A stretch of 64,000 bases of DNA from Mauremys mutica (lineage: Eukaryota > Chordata > Testudines > Geoemydidae): contig NC_059073.1 of assembly GCF_020497125.1 (NCBI RefSeq), positions 15,583,225 to 15,647,224 of the forward strand. Reading direction: 5' to 3'. Positions 1 to 11,979 of the stretch are shown one piece after another. The notes beneath the pieces were generated by a model. The model searched no databases. It was not told the DNA's origin and saw only the letters and a list, made by a program, of their open reading frames with translations. Made by a program: the position numbers and the translations under genes. The first letter of the stretch is position 1; every line of letters begins with the position of its first letter.

Positions 1-228
1 CAGTATGGTGGTTCTTATATTCTGATGTTTATGCTCTTAAGCAAAGTAATTAGTGTTTGCAACGTGTGCTTCTGCCCCATTTTCTCTCCAGTGGAACATG
101 ATATGAGGGTATTTGTTAATTTATTTATGTTATGTCTGCTGTGTATGCGTGTTTAATACTGAAGGCAAGCTCTAAGATGGGAGGAGAGGTACATATGCTG
201 GAGGGTAAGGATAGGGTTCAGAGTGACT

Positions 229-1130
229 GTAGGGTCCCTCGCTCTCCTGTTTGGAGGGAGGCCACTCTGACTGGCCCAGTCTGGTCTGGACCAGAGTCTG
301 CAGGGTAGGCGGGGGCCCCACAATAGGGCTGGGTGATCAACTGTCGCTACCAGGCTTCAGCCTTGGCTGGGGTAGCTCAAGTGGTCAGCCCCTCAACACA
401 GTCTATCGGGGTGGCTCTGGCCTGGGCTGGGCCCAAGCAGCCCACAAACAACCAGTCTTCAAGGGCGAGCCCTGGTCTGGGAGGAACCCAGGCAGCCAGC
501 GAGCAAACAGTCTTTACAGGGCTGGCTTTAGCCTGAGTAGGGCTCAGGCAGCCAGCGAGCAAACAGTCTTTACAGGTGAGTGCTAAGGGAGCTCCTGTCC
601 TGGGCTAGAGCGTACTTGCACCATGTAGGGGGTCAGCCACCTCAGGTGGGATGGCAGGGGGACGTGGGCCCACCCTATTCCACTGTGTCCCAGCCCAGGG
701 CCCTGGCAGGGGCAGGATTGGCTTCCCCTGCGTTGACGGGGATCCAGCCGCAACACGCTGACTAAGCCACACCAGGCTGTGTAGCCTGCTGCTCTGGGGC
801 TGCCCCTAGGCTACTTTCTGCCTCCCCGGGGTTTGGTACCTGCGGCCTCTTCCAGCTCCTCTGGGTAAACTGCAGCGGGTACTCTGGGCCAGTCCTCGTC
901 CACACCTGGGGATCGGGAACAGCCAGGCGCAGGTTCCTCTCGGGACCTCTGGAGAACAGGCCGAGTGTCCTTCTCCATTGCAGACTCTCCCCCAGCTGTG
1001 CTGCAGGACCAGCCTTTATACTTCTGGCAATGCCCCGGTCCTTCCGACAAGGGGGGCGGGGTGATCTAGGCTTCGCCCTCCAAGAGGTGTGTAGGGGTCC
1101 CTCGCTCTCCTGCTCAGAGGGAGGCCACTC
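229..1130. repeat. GC-rich block bounded by a 40-bp direct repeat
   Basis: A segment of about 40 bp beginning GTAGGGTCCCTCGCTCTCC at 229-268 recurs at 1091-1130 in the same orientation with only a few differences. The two copies are about 860 bp apart and bracket GC-rich DNA that differs from the AT-rich flanks. On the minus strand a TATA-like GTATAAAGG lies near 1015. The arrangement could be a satellite-like monomer junction, an LTR-related block, or a duplication made by insertion. No protein is supported. The class is not resolved. Confidence 0.45.
358..590 (+). repeat. Short minisatellite, about four units of 55-57 bp
   Basis: Tandem units share the pattern GGGCTnAGGCAGCC, then a CAGTCTTTACAGG-type end. 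The last two units are nearly identical (CAGCCAGCGAGCAAACAGTC occurs at about 491 and again at about 551), while the first two are diverged. The local open frames simply reflect a unit length close to a multiple of three and are not taken as genes. Confidence 0.6.
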
Positions 1131-1137
1131 AGCCTTA

Positions 1138-1958
1138 CTACAGTGACCTAAACAAATTGGAGGATTGGGCCAAAAGAAGTCTAATAAGGTTCAACAAGGA
1201 CAAGTGCAGAATCTTGCACTTAGGACAGAAGGATCCATGCACTGCTACAGGCTGGGGACCAACTGGCTAAGCAGCAGTTTGGCAGACAAGGACCTGGGAA
1301 TTACAGTGGACAAGAAGCTGGATATGAGTCAACCATTTGCCCTTGTTGCCAAGAAGGCTAACGGCATATTGGGCTGTATCAGTAGGAGCATCGCCAGCAG
1401 ATCGAGGGAAGTGATTATTCGGCACTGGTGAGGCCACATCTGGAATATTGTGTCCAGTTTTGGGCCCCCCACTACATAAAGGATGTGGACAAATTGGAGA
1501 GTCCAGTGGAAGGCAATGAAAATTAGTAGGGGTCTGGGGCACATGACTTATGAGGAGAGGCTGAGGGAACTGGGCTAATTTAGTCTGCAGAAGAGAAGAG
1601 TGAGGGAATGATTTAATAGCAGCCTTCAACTACCTGAAGGGGGGTTCAAAAGAGGACAGATCTAGGTTGTTCTCAGTGGTGGCAGATGACAGAACAAGGA
1701 GCAATGGCCTCAACTTGCAGTGGGGGAAGTCTAGGTTGGATATTAGGAAACACTATTTTACTAGGAGGATGGTGAAGCACTGGAATGGGTTACCTAGGGA
1801 GGTGGTGGAATCTCCATCCTTAAAGGTTTTTAAGGCCTGGCTTGACAAAGCCCTGTCTGGGAGGACATAGTTGGGGTTGGTCCTGCTTTGAGCAGGGGGT
1901 TGGACTAGATGACCTCCTGAGGTCCCTTCAAACCCTAACCTTCTATGAGTCTATTAAA
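1138..1958 (+). mobile_element. 5'-truncated CR1 LINE (ORF2 C-terminus and 3' end)
   Basis: Translation in two frames gives the C-terminal part of CR1 reverse transcriptase. Residues such as KDLG, MSQ, AKKANGILGCI and SRSREVI lie in 1165-1431, and [26 protein letters not shown] and [10 protein letters not shown] in 1667-1870. The two parts are separated by at least one frameshift and a stop, so the copy is dead. The 3' end shows the CR1 signature GGACTAGATGACCTCCTGAGG followed by CTTCTATGAGTCTAT. The catalytic part of the polymerase is missing, as is normal for 5'-truncated CR1 copies. It abuts the GC-rich block to the left. Confidence 0.93.
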
Positions 1959-4047
1959 TTGTGCACCTTGCATCTGGAATGGAATGTGGTGATGTTTGAG
2001 GGGGTTCTGAGGTCCTGTGGGCCTTTGTGCCACAACCCTGGACCAGCTATCTGAGAAACTTACATCCTACTTAAGCTTTTGAATGCACAGGGACCAAACT
2101 CCACTGCCATGACCGTTCAGAGGTCTAGCTGCAGGCTTATGAGAAACGTAATTGGCCTACTGGTGTTGTGCTGAGCCTGTGTATAGAATTTCACCCAGGG
2201 ATTAACTGGAAAAGATAGGGACCACTGAAAAAAGTATTCTCTTCAAATGCATCATAGTAAAACTCTTCTGATATATATTGCAGGAGGTCTGAAAGGGATT
2301 AGGAGTAAGCTGGGAGCATGGGTGCAATGGACTTAAACTGACTGCAATTTTGTGGCATTGTAAATTTATGCATATGGTATTTTTCAATGTTTTAGATCTT
2401 CCAGCACAAAACTGCTTCCTAAAATGCCACCCCCTCTTTCTCAACAGGTGGGGGAACTTGATGGGGCCAGCTGTGAAAGGGGACAGTCCTAGCAGCAAAG
2501 GAGGGAGGTACTTGCTGAGGGACACCAGGTAGCTCCTCCCCACGTGGAATCTCTGGCACTCATTGGCCAGCTGGGGAGGAAGAGGGCTGATTGGCCAGCA
2601 TTCCCCAGCTCCCAGGATTTAACCTGGAATGGGAGACACGTGGCACCTCTTTCAGTTCCATTCCAGCAGCCCCACCCTGAAGTAGGAACAAGAATCTGGC
2701 CTGACAGATCACCTGTGTAGGGATTGGAAAAGAATATTTTCTGCCATGGGCATGGGCAGAGGACCAGGGAGCTTTTCTCCTTCCTTGCCGCAGCTTCAGA
2801 CCTCAGTGGGTTAAGTAGGAAGGTGTTTGGTACCTAAGTAAGATCTCTGGTGGAATTATTAATTCATCCCTATTTGCAGCCAGTTTCCAGGGCTGTTAAA
2901 TAGATAAAATGAATGGTTCCCAGAGGCAGAAGACCTGGGTTTTTAGTGATGGATCATGGGCTCATGGGATATGTTCAGACCTTGTGACTTTCATGAGCCA
3001 GGGTCAGAACTTGTGGCATTCATGGGCTGAGGTCCTTACCCTTCTGCACTTTCTGACCCCCTGGCAGGGGGCGTGGCTGTAGGACTGAGAACAGTGAGTT
3101 GGGACCTTGGGGATAGGCTGAGGAGAACCTACTCTGAGTTACTGGTTATATAGTAGGAGCCCTGCAACCCAGCACTGGAACCAGCTAAATGCCTGGTATA
3201 GGAGAGTATGGGTGATTGGCAGGTAGCACCTCTCCCCAGTGCAGTGAGCAAGCATGACCCCACATGCCCTCCCATTTTGCTGCTTGGCTCATACTGAGCA
3301 TGCTCACACTGTTTAAACATGCTCAGTAACATCCGCTGAAGCCGCTGCCCTCACTCTGTCCCCTTCCCGCCATCGGCAGGTACTGGTCGTCTCTGCCTCA
3401 GCGTTAATGTTGAATAAAAGTTATGGCCTGCCACTTAAAATCCATCCATGAGTCTGTCCTCATTTTGCTATTGTGTCCAGAGCAAATCCCCAGTTCTCCT
3501 GACCTGTCATCTCATCTTCTTGGAGAGAGGGCCTGACACGTTGTGCACACCCTCCGGTGTTTAAATTAGTAATCCCTTTGAAGCTAGTCTCAAGCCACTG
3601 TAGGATTTACCTGTCCATGTAAATTTTATGGCTGAGTATAAAGAACAGAAGAGCAATATCATTTGGGTGCCGCTGCTGTGAATAAAGATGGCATGGCCAA
3701 GAACAACACTGGTAAAATTAAAAGCATCGCTATTAATCAGCTGACCTGCCTGTTAATAACGGCAAGTCACTTGTGAACTGTATAATCTAAACTAATATCA
3801 AAGCATGATTGTGAATTTCACTAATGCCTCATTCTACACATCATTATCTTAGACACAGTCACCCTTTGGTCCTTGAATGCCTTTTACATCTAAGTGCTGA
3901 AACTCTATGGATTATTTTAATAACTACAAGACAAGGGAAGCCTTTCAGGCAATACTGAGCTTCTGTTTTCAGTTATTCCTTGCTTAGCTTTGGGAATGTA
4001 TATATACTTCACTAAAATAAACAAGATATGTTACAATATCAAAATTG
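1959..4047. other. Unannotated stretch with LTR-like 3' signals near 3.4 kb
   Basis: No coding potential is recognised. Around 2530-2650 there is a GC-rich patch with two ATTGGCCAG-type CCAAT boxes in inverse orientation. At 3413-3440 an AATAAAAGTTATGGCCTGCC segment resembles the polyadenylation region of an LTR, but no matching ends or target duplication could be set. From about 3560 to 3860 the DNA is AT-rich and looks single copy (for example TTAATCAGCTGACCTGCC near 3735), a candidate for conserved non-coding sequence. Confidence 0.3.
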
Positions 4048-4245
4048 TATGGGTGAGGCAGTGTTCTCTAATGGGTAAGATTCTGGACTAGGGGACAGGG
4101 AAGTAAATTTTGTTCCCAACTCTGCCACTGACCTGTCGTGTGACTGGGCAAGTCACTTCATCGCTTTGGGGCTCTTTTCCCCTTCTCACTCTTTGCCTCT
4201 CTTGAGTATTAAATTTGTGAGCTCTTTGAGATCATGCCAACGTTT
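4048..4245 (+). mobile_element. MIR-type CORE-SINE
   Basis: The tRNA-derived head (AATGGGTAAGATTCTGGAC) and the core segment (CTGCCACTGACCTGTCGTGTGACTGGGCAAGTCACTTCA, read in parts at 4122-4160) follow the MIR consensus order. The 3' part GTGAGCTCTTTGAGATCATG is the usual MIR-like tail in sauropsids. The copy is old and has no function that can be seen. Confidence 0.85.
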
Positions 4246-6667
4246 CATTGTGTGTAAATTACTTAAGAACTAACATGAAAATATTCCCAGAGGTAAGGTT
4301 GCACACACTCTTAACTCCACCCCCTCGTGAATAGATCTTAAAATACAACTTTTAACTATGCGATCACAAGTGATTTCTCAACTACAGCAGTATATCAGTA
4401 CCTTTTTTTGCAGCTTTAGATAAATGCGCAGTATTTTGTATGGCACTTTTAAAAATTCTTGGGTTTTTTTTATTATTTTCATTGTCCCAGTGGTCCAATG
4501 TATCTTGGAGGGAAATTCCCCTCCCAAGAGGAGAGAGCCAGCATGGGGGGAAAGGAGAGGAATGATGCCTCATTTATGTTCCCCCAGGGCACTTCAGTGA
4601 GGCATTGACTTTGGCTGGCCCTCTGCATGGAAGTGAATGTCACCCTTTGACTTTTTAAATGATAAGCTCTCTTTGACGCATCTCACAGCCTTCCATAACT
4701 GTAGCGGTCACGGTCACTTCTGCTACAGTGAAGAGAAATAACAACATCAGGGAGAGCTAAATTTTGCCCAACAGTGGCCAACTTGGGAGTTTGCTAGATG
4801 GGCAAACATTTTATTATCGTGTTGTTGCTCAAAAGGCGTGACTTCTCAAAAAAAAGAAATGGATTTTTCACTACCAGATTAGAGATGCAGAAATGGTGTT
4901 AGCCCAGCATTGTGAATCTTCACTTGTGGGATTTACTGACTGATGTTCAAATACTTGTAAATCTAAATAATTCTGAAAATGTAACTTGCAAACAGTCTTG
5001 GACAAGTAGATTTTGGACACTTCCTAGAGAACTATAGACTGGAATATATTACTCTTTATAGAGCGACTTCCTACATCAGCAGATAAAAAGTCTAGCCCAA
5101 ATCTATCTTTCTGGTAACCTCACTGATTTCAGTGGTGTTACCTCCGAGATGAATTTAGCCAATTGCCTGAGGGTAGAGAGTTACTAATCCATTGCATTTG
5201 ATAAAAGTCATCCCTACAGGAGAATTACTCTGGTTATGGGAAAGTTCAGATTTACAAGCATTTGATCATGAGGCAGTAAATATGACAAAATAGATTTTCT
5301 GAGAGACATTATGATAGATCAATGTGAAAAAAGTGTTTTCTTTATAGATGCCAAAAATATTCATCTACAGATTTTATTAAAACTATCTAGCTGAAAACAA
5401 ATAAGGTGACATAGTGGATTTCACAACCCCATTTTCCTGGAAGACTGAAGTAGTTAAGAGGATTAGAATATAGATAATGTTATTGGCTTCTGACAAATCC
5501 TAAACTTCAGAATTCACTAGGGTGGATTTTCATGTAGAAGTGCTGTTAATTTAGGAGCCTTAATCCTATATAAATTCTATTAATCTGATTAAAGCTATGG
5601 CCATCCTAATGATCAATCAGCACAGGTTATTGTATACATGGGAGGGACGTACAGGGCTCCACTAGGCCTCCATAATTGGGGAATGAATCAGGACAGGGCA
5701 TCTGTTTTCTGTGCTGCAGACGGGAGCAAAGATGGGAACAGTGCAGCAGAAGGACGGAGTGGTAAGTACACAGTCCACCTCTGATGTCTACAGGGGACTC
5801 TCTGTGGGGCTAGCATGCGGCTGGAGTTCTGCAGAGTCGGTGGGAGAAGTGGCCTGCTTGCTCCACTTTGCCTGGCACGCTGCCTTCCAAATTGAGCAGA
5901 TTTGCACTTGGAAATTTCCATGGGAGTGGAAGACGTCTGGAAGAGCATTACCTAACCCTCCAGCCCCCGCCCCTCAGAAGGAAGGCCACAGGCAATAGAC
6001 GGAGCCAATAAGAATAAGGCAGTTAGAGAAAGTCAGTCCAAAGAAAACAAAGGGAAAGAGTTAATGCTCTTCTGAGAGGAGGAGTTATGCAAAAAACAAA
6101 ACAAAACAAAACAAAAAATCCCTAAACACTATTGAAAATAATTTGTTCTGGATTTTCCTGAGGGACAATAGCCCTGGATAGCCTGTTTGTAGATTTAGTT
6201 CTGCATTTACCGTAATAGATCAAATACAGAGCGTTTCCAAAGAATAGTAAAGAGCTAGCATCCAATCAGAAGTTATTCTGGTGTTATGAACTATGTTTTA
6301 TGCCCTTGTTTTTAGTGGTGCTCTATACTAGGTGTTTCCCTATGTGCTCTGCAATTTCTGCTTTTCATAACACGCTTTTGGTGTGTTTGCAATAATAAGT
6401 ATTAGTGGTGACTGTTTTTTCTTAGCCCTGGTGTAGATTGTTAACCACTTCACTGAAACTGAGGTGTACTTACTCCTTAGCTGTTAGTAACACTAGTTAT
6501 ACAGCCACCCACCGCCACTGACACTAGTTAGTACCCTGGTTGTGGCCTCAACAGAGGCCAAAGCATAACTGGATACCTGAAGGTATCAGGATGGGACAGT
6601 TGGGCAGGGCAGCATGGAAAAAGCCTGCACGAACCTCTCTGCAGTGAGTACCAACCTTAGGGCAAAT
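4246..6667. other. Mostly unique AT-rich DNA
   Basis: No gene or clear mobile element was found. A (CAAAA)n simple repeat sits at 6091-6118. A short segment near 5115-5160 (CACTGATTTCAGTGGTGTTACC) resembles fragments of a palindromic sauropsid repeat seen elsewhere in the window. The open frames near 5.7-6.0 kb on both strands overlap each other, have no recognisable domain and are treated as chance. Confidence 0.5.
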
Positions 6668-7615
6668 TGTTAGGAAGCAAGGCACAAACCCAAGTTGGTA
6701 GCGAGTTCTTTACTGAGATTTCACCAGTCAGTTACCAAATGTAAACTCCTCACGCACTATAGCAGCCTTACTGTGGAATTGCAGATAGGTAGACTGGAGC
6801 ACCCAAGGGGACTATCTTGCCATCCAGGTGAGCATACCTTTGTGATAGATGGTCTCTTACACCAAGAATCACAGCAATATTGAGGTTACTCCCAGTCCCG
6901 AAGGACAATCACTTACATCTGGCCAATTGCACCTTAGATCTTACACCAAACAACTTTTGTAGCCAGTCCTATAATAAGCCATATAAAGATTTATTATGCA
7001 GGAAGAGCAAACATGAAAGTTATTTATCAGGGGAAAGTAGGTAAACATATATGCACAAATGAGCTACAGTCTCAAGATTCAATAAGTAATAGTAGCTACT
7101 ATAATAAGCAAGCTCTAACTGTCCTTTAGGGCTCACCCAAGCTAAGCACTGGAGATCTCTTGTTTATGCCTAGTAAACCTTGTCCTCCAGAATCCAAGCA
7201 GCGTAGAGATAATCAGTTCCTTCCGCTTGGGGTTTTTATCCCCCTCCTGCCATGTGTTCTGAGCTGCAAACTCAGGTGATGGGAGGAATCCACTGGTATG
7301 ACTCATCTTCATGGAGGGGGGAGAGCAAAATAACAGTCTTTTGTCCTCTTTAATGTTCCACAATAGTTCATCTGGTGTCAACATGCCTTTCCTATTGCTG
7401 ATCAGCACTTCACACTAGTTAATGTCTCTCTCCTGTCTGGTAATATACATAGTCACAGAGGCTTACAATATAACTGCTCAAATATTACCTTACAACATGG
7501 GATACAGATGTTATAAGTGAGATTAATGCACACAGCAACTCACAAGCCTTCAATAAAGTCCAAACGCTGAACACATTCTTATAATTCTGATACCCATTTT
7601 AACCATACCAACACA
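6668..7615 (-). mobile_element. Solo LTR (about 948 bp), retroviral type
   Basis: Read on the minus strand the element starts TGTGTTGGTATGG and ends CTTCCTAACA, so it has TG...CA ends. It is flanked by CAAAT (6663-6667) and CAAGT (7616-7620), a 5-bp duplication with one mismatch. Inside, again on the minus strand, are a TATA-like GGATAAAAACCCC (near 7240) and an AATAAATCTTTATATGG polyadenylation region (near 6990) in the correct U3-R-U5 order. No gag, pol or env lies next to it, so it is best read as a solo LTR left by recombination. The family name was not determined. Confidence 0.7.
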
Positions 7616-7620
7616 CAAGT

Positions 7621-8104
7621 GAGCCAGACAGATCCCAGCTATGTATTTGTCAGGGTTCCATTGAGGCATGGGGACCTTGGCATGAGCTGGCACCTGGTCT
7701 GCCAGCATCACGGCCTGCACGGCCCCTATCCTTATACTTGCTCTAGGGATAGACAAAGAAGTTTAATTACCTGGGCTGAGCACGTGGCACTAAATAGACA
7801 CAAACAAATAAAGGACGCCAAACAACTGTAACTGATATCTGCTGGCTAATGTCTCAATAACTATGCATGTGTTTTAAGGTGCACATAAATCCAACCCCCA
7901 CCTCTGCAGCTGGGGGGAGTCCTCGTGCTGTGGAACTGATGTGATTCTGCTGCACAAATGGTAGCTGGATGTGGGGAAAATTGCTGTGTATCCTGAAAGC
8001 TCTGCTCCATGCCAGCCCCTCTGCAATAGCACATAGGGTACAGGATGGATAGGACATGGCTCTTCCTGTTCTTAGCCTCTGTGGTGGTACAGGGCTATTT
8101 AAGT
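7621..8104. other. Stretch without recognised content
   Basis: Between the solo LTR and the hAT remnant nothing is confidently identified. Overlapping short open frames on both strands show no domain. Confidence 0.4.
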
Positions 8105-8641
8105 GTCTGCAGAACATATTCTAGAAAGTGAGAACCGGCATTTTCATTGAATTTTTGTAGCTGGCATTGCAAGGGATTTTCGTGCCATATTTGCTAAATA
8201 TTCGTATGCCCCATCATGCTTCGGCCACCATTCCAAAGGACATACTTCCAGGCTGATGACACTGGTTAAAAAAATCATGTGTTAATTAAATTTGTGACTA
8301 AACTCCTTGGGGGGAGAAATGCATGTCCCCTGCTCTGTGTTTTACCTGCATTCTGCCATATATTTCATGTTATAAAAGTCTCGGATGGTGACACAGCACA
8401 TGTTGTTCATTTTAAGAACACTTCCACTGCAAATTTGACAAAACGCATAAAAGGTACCAATATAAGATTTCTAAATATTCTACAGTATTCGACCCAAGGC
8501 TTAAAAATCTGAAGTGCCTTCCAAAATCTGAGAGAGATGAGATGTGGACCAGGCTGTCAGAAGTCTTAAAAGAGCAACACTACAATGGAGAAACTACGGA
8601 ACCTGAACCACTAAAGAAGAAAAACAAACCTTCTGTTGGTG

Positions 8642-9959
8642 TAGGGTGCCAACTTTCTACTTGCACAAAACCAAACACTCTTGCACCACCCCTGCCTCCC
8701 GCTGAGGCACCTCCCATATCCCACCCCTTATCCGAGGCCCCGCCAGCACTCACTCCATCCCCTCTCCCTCTGTCACTCACTCTCCCGACCCTCACTCACT
8801 CGCTCATTTTCACCGGGCTGGCTAAGGGGACTGGGGTGTGGGAGCCGGTGAGGGCTCCGGCTGCGGGTGTGGGCTCCGGGGAGGGAGCAAGAAATTAGGA
8901 GTTCAGAGGTGTGAGGGCTCCAGGCTGAGTCGGTGGATTGGGATGCGAGATGGGGGTGAGGGCTCCAGCTGAGGGCGTGGGCTCTGGGCTGGGGTCAGGG
9001 ATGAGGGGGTTAGGATGAAGGAGGGGGCTTCAGGCTGGGGGTGCAGCAGAGGGGTTCAGAGTGCGGGAGGGGGCTCTGGGCTGAGGCAGGACGTTTGGGT
9101 GTGGGAGTGTGTGAGGGCTCTGGTTGGGGATGCAGACTCTGCGGTGGGACTGGGGATGAGGAATTTGGGGTGTAAGAGGGTGCTCTGGGTTGGGACCAAA
9201 GTGTTCGGAGGGCAGGAGGGGGTTCAGAGCTGGGGCAGGGGGTTGGTGTGCGCGGGAAGGGGAGGGCAACAGTTGGGGCTGCAGGCTCTGTGGTGGGGCT
9301 GGGGATGAGGGGCTGGGGGTGCAGGGGGGTGCTCCAGGCTGGGATTGAGGGGTTTGGAGGGCAGGAGGGGGTTCAGGGCTGGAGCAGGGGGTTGATGCAT
9401 GTGGGGAGGGCTCTGGCTGGGAGGTGCAGGCTCTGGGGTGGGGCTGGGGATGAGGAGTTGGGGTGCATGAGGGTGATCTGGGACTGGGATAGAGAGGTAC
9501 GGAGGGTGGGAAGGGGACCGTGCCTGGGGCAGGAGATTGGGGAGCGGGGGTGGGCTCAGGGGTTCAGGGTCCCGGTGATGCTTACCTCAAGCAGCTCCCG
9601 GAAGCAACAGCATGTCGCCCCTCTGGCTCCTACATGGAGGTGCAACCAGATGGCTCTGTGCGCTGCCCCGTCCACAGGTGCTCCGGTTCCCAGCCAATGG
9701 GAGCTGCAAGGCCGGCGACTGGGGTAGGGGCAGTGTTTGGAACCCCCTGGCTGACCCTATGCGTAGGAGCCGGAGGGAGGACTTGCCAGCTGCTTCCCGG
9801 GAGCTGCACAGCGCGGAGGCTAACAGGGAGTCTGCCAGCCCCACTGACAGTGCCACTAACGCCACCAATCAACGGCCCAGTTAGCAGTGCTGATCGGAGC
9901 TGCCAGGATCCTTTTTCGACTGGGTGCTCTGTTTGCACACCAGACACCTGGTCACCCTA
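8642..9959. mobile_element. 1.3-kb GC-rich non-autonomous hAT-like transposon
   Basis: The element starts TAGGGTGCCAACTTTC and its other end, reverse complemented, starts TAGGGTGACCAGGTG, giving short imperfect terminal inverted repeats. It is flanked by a perfect 8-bp duplication TGTTGGTG at 8634-8641 and 9960-9967, the length typical of hAT insertions. It sits inside the older hAT remnant and removing it with one duplication rejoins the host sequence. Internally 8840-9545 is a degenerate G-rich tandem repeat with recurring GGGGCTGGGGATGAGG and GTGCAGGnGGG blocks, and 9580-9720 is a short GC-rich unique part. Open frames of up to 159 codons across it follow from the skewed composition and are not called as genes. 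Confidence 0.85.
8840..9545 (+). repeat. G-rich degenerate minisatellite inside the hAT-like element
   Basis: Recurring blocks include GGGCTCTGGGCTGGGG, GGGGCTGGGGATGAGGAG and GGAGGGCAGGAGGGGGTTCA, spaced by roughly 100-130 bp. Many G runs of three to six on one strand give it G-quadruplex potential. The units are diverged, so the array is old or was assembled before insertion. Confidence 0.75.
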
Positions 9960-10055
9960 TGTTGGTGGCATCTGACTCAGATGATGAAAATGAAAGTGTG
10001 TCAGGATGCATTGCTTTGGATTGTTATCGAGCAGAACCCATCATCAGCATGGTTT

Positions 10056-10978
10056 CTTGTGTGAGCCCTCTGCACACAATTTTAACACTACTTTGGCAAC
10101 TCACGCCAGGCACAGGTCTGGATTTGGGCCTAAAATCTTTCTCTCTATTACTCAATAGGTCTATTAATTGTGAAGTGTGTAGATCATTTTTTATACGTAT
10201 TGTTGCTTGGATTTCTGAAGGAATATATTCTACTTCTGATGGATGGTCATCTAATTTGATCTTTTCCCTGCATCCTGAAGTCGCTTGAGTGGTGTACTTT
10301 GTTTAAATGCCATCACTGATTACAATTCAGGAAGCTATGCAGTGCATGAAGACCTGCTCATATCAGTACTTGAAGAATTAATTATGCTGGTAATGCCCAT
10401 GATTAGAAGCAGATTTAGTACTGAGGTCTTTTGCTAAGGCTATGAAGTAGTTTAAAGTATGCAAAAGTTACCATAAAATGCATAGTGTTTGTACTGGTTT
10501 TGCCTAATTGTTTGCATAAAAAAAAGTCTGAAAAAGGTGAACTTGTTCCTACATTTTTAAATGAAAATGTTTCAATTTTTTATTCAAAATTTCCTTCAAT
10601 TTTATTTCTATACAATTGCAAAAAACAAACAAACAAAAAAAACCCCAACAACTTAAAAATGCTTTACATTTACAAAGCATATAATTTTGGGTCAAACAAA
10701 ACATTTAATTCAACCCTATATATGTGTGTGTGTGTGTAAATATATATATATACTTTTCTATTCACCCCAAAATCCTAAAGTTTTCATTTTCAGTTTGACC
10801 CTAAACAATTCCCCCCCCCCAATTTCTCAGACTTGTCAGTGAACCAAAAAATCAGTTATTTGCGCAGCTCTCCTTATGCATGACATTCTGATATTGTTAT
10901 TCACAGTCAGTGCTATCTTACAATAAAAGTAGCCCAACTGATTACAGCGAGGGTACGTGTGGAATAAGGTACTACTTA
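10056..10978. other. Stretch with simple repeats only
   Basis: Contains an AT-rich region, an (AAAC)n patch near 10620-10640, an alternating TA/TG microsatellite at about 10716-10753 and a C9 run near 10811. No gene or element is recognised between 10056 and 10600. Confidence 0.5.
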
Positions 10979-11253
10979 GGCTCTATCTACACTTGGAGCC
11001 AGGGTGTGATTCCCGCCTCTCGTAGACATACTTGTGCTAGCTCTCATCGTGCGTAGCCTCACTAGCACAGGCAGTGGCAGCAGAAGCAGAGATTACACAC
11101 CTGCCTGGACCCTGTGGGCATGTTCTTGGCACGCCTAACCCGTGCCATCACTCACCACTACTATTTTTAGCACACTAGCTTCAAGAGAGTTAGCGTATAC
11201 ATGTATATGCGAGTTGCAAATCACACCCTCAACTCCAAGTATAGACATAGTCC
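10979..11253. mobile_element. Harbinger-like MITE, about 275 bp
   Basis: The left end GGCTCTATCTACACTTGGAG and the right end, reverse complemented GGACTATGTCTATACTTGGAG, form a terminal inverted repeat of about 20 bp. The flanking trinucleotides are TTA (10976-10978) and CTA (11253-11255), consistent with a diverged 3-bp TWA duplication. No transposase is encoded. The same end motif (TATGTCTACAC type) recurs at three other MITEs in this window. Confidence 0.75.
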
Positions 11254-11979
11254 TAGTGACAGTAAGGGAATTGGAATCTGACCTTTAGTGGATTTCATTA
11301 CTTCTGAAACTTGGTGGCATGTTGCTCTTTATTGTGTTAGATAATAATACTGTGCTTTACTATCATAGCTTAATGTCATCAGCATTTTACTTATGCATAG
11401 CACAGCTGCCAGAGTCTTTTAAGGAGCTGTACAATTTCCATGCCAAATCAGTCCTTGACCTCTCTGCTCACACTGCCATCAGTGATGCTAATTAACACCA
11501 CTCACTGTGGTGGTTTTTGCAATAAGTACCCTGTTAAAAGTGTTCTTAACGGGTCATCATTTTCCAAGACTTAAAGCCATTCAACTTTGTACTGGACTTT
11601 GATTTTAAATGACCATCTGAACACTTTCCTCTTCTCTGGTACCAATGAGATCAGATCCTGGTAGTACAACTCCGTTACAATTGTTTATAATAATAATCAT
11701 GTCACTTTTATGTAATTAGAACCCTCCAATTTGATTTTTATAATGAGCCACAAAGAAGGCAATTTGGCTGCGCATCACTGCCTCAGCTCCCCACGTGGCT
11801 GTATATTATTTCAATATCATGGTGAAGAAAATCGTCTATGATGCTCCAATCGGCTACCATCAGCTGCCAGCCTTTTATTACCTATCAATCTTAATTTTTT
11901 ATTTTCCAGCAAAGCAAAATTATAAAGTGGTGTCTCCCCGCGACCAGGCCCACATGCTGTTGTTGTAAAGATACAGCAT
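11254..11979. other. Unique AT-rich DNA, possible conserved non-coding sequence
   Basis: No repeat or gene recognised. The stretch 11450-11900 has homeodomain-type cores (GCTAATTAAC near 11485, GTAATTAGAAC near 11712, CTATCAATCTTAATTTT near 11882) in a setting with few short repeats, which is the appearance of conserved regulatory DNA in gene deserts. This is inference from composition and needs cross-species alignment. Confidence 0.3.

Larger units (their letters stand above)
8105..10055 (+). pseudogene. hAT-type transposase remnant, split by an insertion
   Basis: The two outer parts, about 8105-8641 and 9960-10055, read as one old element. The left part ends in a lysine-rich stretch (PLKKKNKPS) and the right part resumes with SDSDDENESVSGCIALDCYRAEP, an acidic, serine-rich linker. 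From recall of turtle genomic sequence I associate this combination with a widespread hAT-derived repeat whose C-terminus would be the dimerisation domain. The reading frame is broken by stops and the C-terminal dimerisation region is absent. The assignment rests on family resemblance and context, not on a visible catalytic triad, so it should be tested by alignment. Confidence 0.6.

Noticed and set aside
9248..9975. Overlapping open frames of 90-159 codons on both strands
   Set aside because: They lie in the G-rich minisatellite and GC-rich end of a transposon bounded by an 8-bp duplication; composition explains them.
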